Below are positions 6,292 through 10,637 of a stretch of DNA of 10,637 nucleotides, in pieces. Numbering within the stretch: the stretch's first letter is position 1; each line of letters begins with the position of its first letter. The stretch comes from Oscillospiraceae bacterium (GTDB lineage Bacteria > Bacillota > Clostridia > Oscillospirales > Oscillospiraceae). Location: assembly GCA_902767395.1 (NCBI GenBank), contig CACXHI010000119.1, positions 1 to 10,637 of the forward strand, written 5' to 3'. The notes under the pieces were generated by a model, which saw only the letters and a program-made list of their open reading frames with translations, did no database searches and had not been told where the DNA came from. The translations under genes were made by a program, and so were the position numbers.

Positions 6292-7197
6292 ATGCTGACG
6301 AAGCTTCATGCCGGGCTGCGGCGGATGCAGCAGCTTCAAAAGGACCATTGTATTGTGACCTCTGAGGCGTTGGTGGACAGTCTGCTTCCTCGCAGGGACC
6401 GGTACGCCCACAAGGGTGATTTCGGGCGGGTGCTGACTGTTGCCGGCTCCGTGGGCTTTACCGGCGCGCCGGTGCTGGCGGCCAACGCTGCGCTGCGCAC
6501 CGGGGCCGGGCTGATTTTTGTCGGCGTTCCCGAGGCGGTCTACTCGATCGTCGCGCAGAAGCTGGATGAGCCGATGGTGTTCCCCCTGCCCTGTGACGAT
6601 GCCGGACGGCTGGACAGCCGCGCCATTTCGGAGCTGGAGAAGCGGATGGAGGGCTGCGACGCCTGTTTGGTGGGTCCGGGACTGGGCCGCGGCCCGGCGA
6701 TGCTCGACGTGGTTCAGGCCGTTCTAAACCGTGCCGCCTGTCCCGTGATTCTAGACGCTGACGGCATAAACGCGTTAGAGGGGCATATACATGTGTTGGG
6801 ACAGGCCAGATCCCCGGTGATCCTGACGCCCCACGACGGTGAATTCCGACGCCTGGGCGGCGACCCCGCGCCGGAGCGCCGCTATGAGAGCGCGAAGGCG
6901 CTGGCGCGGGCTTGGGGCGTGACCGTGCTGCTCAAGGGGCATCGGACGCTGATTGTCGGCCCCGAGCAGGTCTATTTGAACCCCACCGGGAATCCCGGTA
7001 TGGCGACCGGCGGCAGCGGCGACGTGCTGGCCGGAATGCTGCTTGCGCTCTTGGGGCAGGGACTTGCCCCTGCCGAGGCCGCCGCCGCCGCTGCGTGGCT
7101 GCACGGCGCCGTGGGGGACTACTGCGCCGAGGTCTGGGGAGAGTACGGCATGACGCCGACGGATATGATTGCCTGTCTGCCTCATTTTCTGAAGTAA
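6292..7197 (+). CDS. nnrD: ADP-dependent (S)-NAD(P)H-hydrate dehydratase
   Basis: A 301-aa protein of the ribokinase-like YjeF C-terminal (carbohydrate kinase) family. It uses ADP to dehydrate damaged NAD(P)H hydrates back to NAD(P)H, a cytosolic metabolite-repair step. Landmarks in order: GRVLTVAGSVGFTGAP, AANAALRTGAGL, VGPGLGRG, PVILDADGINAL, VILTPHDGEFRRL, LLKGHRTLI, and the nucleotide/catalytic GNPGMATGGSGDVLAG with D244 in the GSGD turn. The NnrE (YjeF N-terminal) epimerase domain, often fused to NnrD, is absent, so epimerisation would come from elsewhere. The gene starts after AAGGAGG and opens a cluster in which the next gene begins 26 bp after its stop. Confidence 0.95.
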   Translation: MLTKLHAGLRRMQQLQKDHCIVTSEALVDSLLPRRDRYAHKGDFGRVLTVAGSVGFTGAPVLAANAALRTGAGLIFVGVPEAVYSIVAQKLDEPMVFPLPCDDAGRLDSRAISELEKRMEGCDACLVGPGLGRGPAMLDVVQAVLNRAACPVILDADGINALEGHIHVLGQARSPVILTPHDGEFRRLGGDPAPERRYESAKALARAWGVTVLLKGHRTLIVGPEQVYLNPTGNPGMATGGSGDVLAGMLLALLGQGLAPAEAAAAAAWLHGAVGDYCAEVWGEYGMTPTDMIACLPHFLK

Positions 7198-7208
7198 CCG
7201 ATGCTCCG

Positions 7209-7215
7209 AAGGAGG
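7209..7215 (+). promoter_or_regulatory. Ribosome binding site selecting a GTG start for the lipoprotein
   Basis: AAGGAGG ends 8 nt before the GTG at 7224. The GTG is the only well-spaced start and opens directly into a signal peptide (Arg-Arg, hydrophobic core, lipobox). It is preferred over earlier in-frame codons that would overlap nnrD. Confidence 0.88.
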
Positions 7216-7223
7216 AAGCTGTT

Positions 7224-7826
7224 GTGCGGCGAATTGCATGGACCCTTGCCGTACCGATGATGCTGCTGTTTCTGCTGTGCGCCTGCGGCAGAAAAGAAAC
7301 GGACCCCTTGCAGGCGCCGATGGATTTTCGCGGGACGCTGCTGGCGCAGGGCGGCTGTCACTTTGTCGCGGAGGCCTGCGCTGAGACGGGTGACCGGGCT
7401 TGGGAGCTCACGCTGGACTGCGTCTTGGACGCGGAGGGCAGCGGAACCGTGACTGTGCTGGCTCCGGAGACGATTGCAGGCGTTACCGCACGAATCGAGG
7501 GGACGGACGGAAGCCTGTCTTTTGACACGCTGGTGCTGGGGCTTGGAACGCTGTCGGATTCCGAACTGGCCCCGGCTGCCGCACCCGGTAGACTGGTTCG
7601 CGCCTGGGCGCGGGACTGGATTGCCTCCGCCGGTGCGGAGGATGGGAGCCTGCTGGTCTGCTACGGCGGTCAAGCGATGGAGGTTCGCACCCGGTTTGGG
7701 GCGGACGGAACGCCGGTACAGGCGGAGCTGCTGCAGAACGGGAAAACCTGTTTTACCGCGGAGCTCCAGAACTTTGAATGGAAGGCCGGAACGAACGATG
7801 AAACTACTGAAGAGAACGTGGGCTGA
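7224..7826 (+). CDS. Secreted lipoprotein, LolA/GerS-like (positional GerS candidate)
   Basis: A 200-aa protein from GTG. It has a positively charged start (RR at 2-3), a hydrophobic core (~8-19) and a lipobox-like LCAC with the lipidated Cys at 21. The mature part (from ~25) is a repetitive beta-rich domain: LDCVLDAEGSGTVTVLAPE, then GVTARIEG, LSFDTLVLGLG, then a C-terminal NGKTCFTAELQNFEW. This layout is what I would expect for a LolA/GerS-type open beta sheet on the outer membrane leaflet. In Clostridioides difficile the lipoprotein GerS, needed for cortex modification (with CwlD) and germination, is encoded in an operon with alr2. Here the lipoprotein likewise lies directly before alr. 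Its stop lies 29 bp inside alr, implying translational coupling. GerS identity is inferred from position, lipobox and pattern, not from a search. Confidence 0.82.
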   Translation: MRRIAWTLAVPMMLLFLLCACGRKETDPLQAPMDFRGTLLAQGGCHFVAEACAETGDRAWELTLDCVLDAEGSGTVTVLAPETIAGVTARIEGTDGSLSFDTLVLGLGTLSDSELAPAAAPGRLVRAWARDWIASAGAEDGSLLVCYGGQAMEVRTRFGADGTPVQAELLQNGKTCFTAELQNFEWKAGTNDETTEENVG

Positions 7827-8973
7827 CATCTCAATGGATCACCTCAGCCACAACTACCACCTGCTGCGGGGCAAAATCCCTGCCGACTGCCGCTTTTTGG
7901 GGGTGGTGAAGGCGGACGCCTACGGACACGGCGCGGTGCCTGTGAGCCGTCAGCTGGTCGATCTGGGGGCGGACTATCTGGCGGTCTCCAATATGGAGGA
8001 GGCCGTGCAGCTTCGCCGGAGCTACATCCGCCTGCCCATCTTAATCTTGGGCTATACCCCGGCGTTCTATGCCGAGGATATGGTGGACATGGGCATTCGG
8101 CAGGAGGTTCACTCGCTGGAATACGCGGAGCAGCTAAACCTTGCGCTCGCGGGAACCGGGAAGCGGCTGAAGATTCACCTCAAGCTGGATACGGGAATGT
8201 CCCGGCTCGGCTTTTTTGCCTACGACGATCCGCAGACCCCGGATCAGCTTCGGCTGGTGGCCGCAATGGAGCATCTGGTTCCGGAGGGAATCTTCACCCA
8301 CTTCTCCGTGTCGGATTCTCTGACGGAGGCGGATCGCGCCTTTACGGCCCTGCAATTCCGGCGCTTTTCCGCCATGGTGAAGGAACTTGAGGGCAGCGGC
8401 GTCCACTTTCGGCTCCGCCACTGCTGCAACTCCGCCGCGACGCTGCTGTACCCGGAATATGCGCTGGACATGGTGCGTCCCGGTATTGCAACCTATGGCA
8501 TTTGCCCCAGCGAGGAGTTGGCCGGACGGTTCGATCTGCGGCCTCTGATGAGCCTGCGGACGACGATCTCTCAGCTTCGGCCCTTTGGGTCGGACGTGGG
8601 CGTGAGCTACGGGCGCTCCTATGTGACGGCGGAGCCGTGCAGGATTGCGGTGCTCGCCATCGGCTATGCCGACGGGCTGTCTCGGAGTCTGTCGAACCGT
8701 GTCAGCTTCCTGCTTCACGGGAAGCGTGTCCCCGTGGTCGGACGCATCTGCATGGATATGTGCATGGTGGACGTATCTGCAGTGCCGGAGGCAAAGGTGG
8801 GCGACGTGGTGACGGTCTTTGGCGCCGACGGCGACGAGACGATTGCCGTGGACGAGATTGCCCGTCTGACCGGGACGATTCCCTACGAGACGCTCTGCTC
8901 CATTAATAAGCGCACCCCGCGCTTCTACCTCGACGGGGAGCAGCGCATGGAGGTCTTGCAGTACATCGTCTAA
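7798..8973 (+). CDS. alr: Alanine racemase
   Basis: A 391-aa PLP enzyme interconverting L- and D-alanine for peptidoglycan. It is a cytosolic dimer. The PLP-binding Lys is K38 in VVKADAYGHG near the N-terminus, and the second catalytic base is Y271 in VSYGRSY, matching the Lys39/Tyr265 pair of the Geobacillus enzyme. LKLDTGMSRLGF, MVRPGIATYGI, AIGYADGLSR, VGRICMDMCMVDV and the C-terminal IPYETLCSINKRTPR strand are all typical. The chosen ATG (7798) gives a family-length protein. A longer reading from 7474 would only add out-of-family residues antisense to the lipoprotein frame. The lipoprotein's final codons overlap this start. Confidence 0.97.
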   Translation: MKLLKRTWADISMDHLSHNYHLLRGKIPADCRFLGVVKADAYGHGAVPVSRQLVDLGADYLAVSNMEEAVQLRRSYIRLPILILGYTPAFYAEDMVDMGIRQEVHSLEYAEQLNLALAGTGKRLKIHLKLDTGMSRLGFFAYDDPQTPDQLRLVAAMEHLVPEGIFTHFSVSDSLTEADRAFTALQFRRFSAMVKELEGSGVHFRLRHCCNSAATLLYPEYALDMVRPGIATYGICPSEELAGRFDLRPLMSLRTTISQLRPFGSDVGVSYGRSYVTAEPCRIAVLAIGYADGLSRSLSNRVSFLLHGKRVPVVGRICMDMCMVDVSAVPEAKVGDVVTVFGADGDETIAVDEIARLTGTIPYETLCSINKRTPRFYLDGEQRMEVLQYIV

Positions 8974-9097
8974 AGGCAACCGCCGCTGCCGAAAGCTAAC
9001 AAAATTCGACGCACGCGCATAGGCTGAGAAGGAAGTATATTTCGGAGTGTCCTGTGGAAGAATATGGACATGATGATATAGACGGAGCGTGAGTCGT
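8974..9097. other. Short intergenic stretch before endoA, no antitoxin gene
   Basis: 124 bp between the alr stop and the endoA ATG. In Bacillus the MazE-type antitoxin gene ndoAI sits here, but this gap is too small for a ~90-aa antitoxin. The longest open stretch is ~30 codons without ATG (8998-9092, reading ...EEYGHDDIDGA). A GTG at 9054 preceded by GGAG would give a 12-residue peptide ending at 9092, overlapping the GTGA at 9089. No promoter or strong hairpin is evident. Confidence 0.6.
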
Positions 9098-9454
9098 ATG
9101 GAAACCAACGTCAGACGCGGCGATATTTTTTACGCGGATCTCAGCCCGGTGGTGGGCAGCGAGCAGGGCGGAACCCGCCCGGTGCTGATCGTGCAGAATG
9201 ACACGGGCAACCGCTATTCTCCCACGGTCATTGCCGCCGCCATCACCAGCCAGCTCGGGAAGGCCCGTCTGCCCACCCACATCACCGTACCCGGCCGGGA
9301 GGTCGGGCTTGCAAAGGATTCGGTGATTCTTTTGGAGCAGATTCGCACGCTGGACAAACGCCGCCTGCGGGAGCACATGGGCCGCCTGACCGATGCGCAG
9401 ATGAGCAAGGTGGACAACGCCATTGCAGTGTCCTTCGGACTGACCGGACAGTGA
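9098..9454 (+). CDS. ndoA: MazF/EndoA-type mRNA interferase
   Basis: A 118-aa protein matching Bacillus subtilis EndoA (NdoA, ~116 aa) closely along its whole length. Landmarks are RRGDIFYADLSPVVGSEQGG at 6-25, RPVLIVQND, SPTVIAAAIT, THITVPG, DSVILLEQIRT and a C-terminal VDNAIAVSFGL. The RNA-cleavage residues Arg25 and Thr48 of the Bacillus enzyme correspond to R27 and T50 here. It cuts mRNA at a UACAU-like site in Bacillus; the specificity here is not readable. The ATG is preferred over the GTG at 9089, because GGAG (9084-9087) is 10 nt from the ATG but only 1 nt from the GTG. The usual order alr-ndoAI-ndoA is kept except that the antitoxin is missing. Confidence 0.94.
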   Translation: METNVRRGDIFYADLSPVVGSEQGGTRPVLIVQNDTGNRYSPTVIAAAITSQLGKARLPTHITVPGREVGLAKDSVILLEQIRTLDKRRLREHMGRLTDAQMSKVDNAIAVSFGLTGQ

Positions 9455-9478
9455 CGAAAACGGAATCAGCGGAATAAA

Positions 9479-9517
9479 ACACTCCCCGCCGCATACGATG
9501 GAAGCGGAAGGGAGTGT
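9479..9517 (+). promoter_or_regulatory. Hairpin overlapping the ribosome site of the next gene
   Basis: ACACTCCC (9479-9486) pairs with GGGAGTGT (9510-9517), and an inner CCGC/GCGG (9486-9489 with 9504-9507) can extend it. The 3' arm carries GGGAG, part of the Shine-Dalgarno for the ATG at 9523. The stem could act as a weak intrinsic terminator for endoA (it is followed by GCTTT) or hide the ribosome site of the downstream gene. Which it does cannot be told from sequence. Confidence 0.6.
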
Positions 9518-9522
9518 GCTTT

Positions 9523-10143
9523 ATGGAATACGGGATTTATTTTCGAGGCGGTCTGCGTGGGATGCTGACGCTCGAGCGGGAGGGACTGTACTACCGACTC
9601 TCCGCGCGAAGCGAGGAACCGGGGCCGGGCGTCTGGCGGTTGTGGGCCTGCTTCGGCACGGAGAGCCGTCTGGTGGGCGTCTGCTTCCCGCAGACCGGCG
9701 GTTTGCATCTTGAAAAACGGGTCTCGCGGCACAGCTGGGCGATTCTGCCGGACTGCTTCGTGCTTGGACGTGAGGAAGAGGGATTCCGCCCGTGGCGCGG
9801 AATCCTCGAGGGCGTCGAGGTGGCCGACGCCATGCTCCGCGAGGAGGGCGCGAGCGGGCAGACGCTTGCGGTCTTCGCCCCGCCGGAGGGAGCGGTGCCG
9901 CTGGCAGAGTATATCAGCCTGATGCGCGAGGGAGAGTTGGACGGGCGGCCCTGCCTGCTGCTGGCGCTGCCCGACGGACTGCCGGAGCTTCCGATTGAGG
10001 AGACACCGATCCCGGAAACGCCGGACGTGGCTCCGGCCCCTGAAAGTGTGCCGGACGAAAACCTGTGCGCCGAGCTGCCGCCGGAGGAGGCGATCCCGGC
10101 CGAGGCGGCCCCGGAACCCGCGCCTGCTGAGGACGGGGTGTAA
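9523..10143 (+). CDS. Uncharacterised protein with Pro/Glu/Ala-rich C-terminal tail
   Basis: A 206-aa protein of unknown function. The ATG at 9523 is chosen over the GTG at 9514 because it follows the GGAAGGGAG ribosome-like site. Residues 1-150 look globular: MEYGIYFRGG, GLYYRLSAR, LVGVCFPQTGG, HSWAILPDCFVLG, VFAPPEGAVPLAEYI. They are rich in beta-type strands, with no signal peptide or TM segment. Residues ~152-206 form a low-complexity tail dominated by Pro, Glu and Ala (PEELPxEE-like steps, APAPE, PEPAPAEDGV), probably disordered and acidic. Its stop lies 3 bp from the stop of the convergent exonuclease gene. I do not recognise the family. Confidence 0.7.
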   Translation: MEYGIYFRGGLRGMLTLEREGLYYRLSARSEEPGPGVWRLWACFGTESRLVGVCFPQTGGLHLEKRVSRHSWAILPDCFVLGREEEGFRPWRGILEGVEVADAMLREEGASGQTLAVFAPPEGAVPLAEYISLMREGELDGRPCLLLALPDGLPELPIEETPIPETPDVAPAPESVPDENLCAELPPEEAIPAEAAPEPAPAEDGV

Positions 10144-10146
10144 GCG

Positions 10147-10637
10147 TCAGAGCGCTGCGTCCAATTGCAGCTCCACCGGGCAGTGATCGGAGCCGAAAAT
10201 CTCCTGATGCAGGTTGGTGGAGATCAACTTTTCCCGCAGGCGGTCGGAGATCACGAAGTAGTCAATCCGCCAGCCCACGTTCTTCTCGCGGGCGTGGAAC
10301 CGGTAGCTCCACCACGAATACTGGTCCGCCGCGTCCGGGTGCTGGAAGCGCCACGCGTCCGTGAAGCCCGCCGCCAGAAGCTCGGAGAACTTGCCCCGCT
10401 CCTCGTCGGAGAAGCCCGCGCTGCCCCGGTTGGTCTTGGGATTTTTCAGGTCGATTTCCTGATGCGCCACATTCAGGTCGCCGCAGTAGATCACGGGCTT
10501 TTCGGCGTCGAGCCTTTGCAGGTAGGCGCGCAGGGCGTCCTCCCACGCCATGCGGAAGTCGATCCGCTTGAGTCCGTCCTGCGCGTTGGGCGTGTAGCAG
10601 GTCACCAGATAGAAGGTCGGGTATTCGAGGGTAATCA
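10147..10637 (-). CDS. exoA: Exonuclease III family (ExoA/Xth), C-terminal part, 5' end outside window
   Basis: A continuous minus-strand frame running off the window edge, at least 163 residues (10 more beyond the internal GTG at 10605). AP endonuclease/exonuclease III motifs are present: CGDLNVAHQEIDLKNPKTN, the RGSAGFSDEER segment, YSWWSYR, GWRIDYFVIS and the terminal GSDHCPVEL, where Asp-His is the catalytic dyad. The enzyme cleaves at abasic sites during base excision repair. The N-terminal Glu/Lys motif lies outside. It ends 3 bp from the stop of the convergent gene with no terminator between them. Confidence 0.92.
   Translation of the reverse strand, partial: ITLEYPTFYLVTCYTPNAQDGLKRIDFRMAWEDALRAYLQRLDAEKPVIYCGDLNVAHQEIDLKNPKTNRGSAGFSDEERGKFSELLAAGFTDAWRFQHPDAADQYSWWSYRFHAREKNVGWRIDYFVISDRLREKLISTNLHQEIFGSDHCPVELQLDAAL

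Noticed and set aside
9514..9525. GTG start three codons before the chosen ATG of the 206-aa gene
   Set aside because: It would place the start inside the hairpin arm, with a poorer ribosome-site spacing than the ATG at 9523.

Overview
The window looks like chromosomal DNA from a GC-rich member of the Clostridia, most plausibly Oscillospiraceae/Ruminococcaceae-like. This is inferred from strong AGGAGG-type ribosome binding sites, sigma-A style promoters, a 5S rRNA of Firmicutes type, and the gene order nnrD, lipoprotein, alr, endoA. That order resembles the clostridial and bacillar alr neighbourhoods. No database search was possible, so the taxonomy is an inference.

Layout. (1) Positions 1-130 hold the 3' part of a 5S rRNA and its terminator, the end of an rRNA operon. 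(2) Positions 231-1250 hold a plus-strand gene that fuses a small inorganic-pyrophosphatase-like domain to an AlkD-like DNA alkylation repair domain. (3) A 17-bp perfect hairpin lies between it and a convergent minus-strand gene for a two-TM protein with a PH-like N-terminus (1327-1887). (4) A divergent intergenic region of 200 bp carries two readable promoters and some symmetric DNA. It drives the membrane-protein gene leftward and mnmG rightward. (5) mnmG (2088-3962) is followed by a compositionally different gene with a PD-(D/E)XK nuclease signature (3983-5002), where rsmG might have been expected. (6) A small cupin and a radical SAM/SPASM protein follow, tightly spaced. (7) A housekeeping cluster comes next: nnrD (NAD(P)H-hydrate repair), a GerS/LolA-like lipoprotein, alr (alanine racemase) and a MazF/EndoA mRNA interferase with no antitoxin gene beside it. 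(8) A hairpin that includes the next gene's Shine-Dalgarno leads into an uncharacterised protein with a Pro/Glu/Ala-rich tail. (9) The window ends in the C-terminal part of a minus-strand exonuclease III family gene.

How the genes relate. All plus-strand genes from mnmG to 10143 are co-directional with short gaps or overlaps, so long read-through transcripts are possible. The clearest functional cluster is nnrD-lipoprotein-alr-endoA. There is no phage, transposase, CRISPR or tRNA signal. The least ordinary items are the pyrophosphatase-like/AlkD fusion, the lower-GC nuclease-like gene after mnmG, the GerS-like lipoprotein beside alr, and the solitary EndoA. None proves a new system, but each gives a specific testable question.
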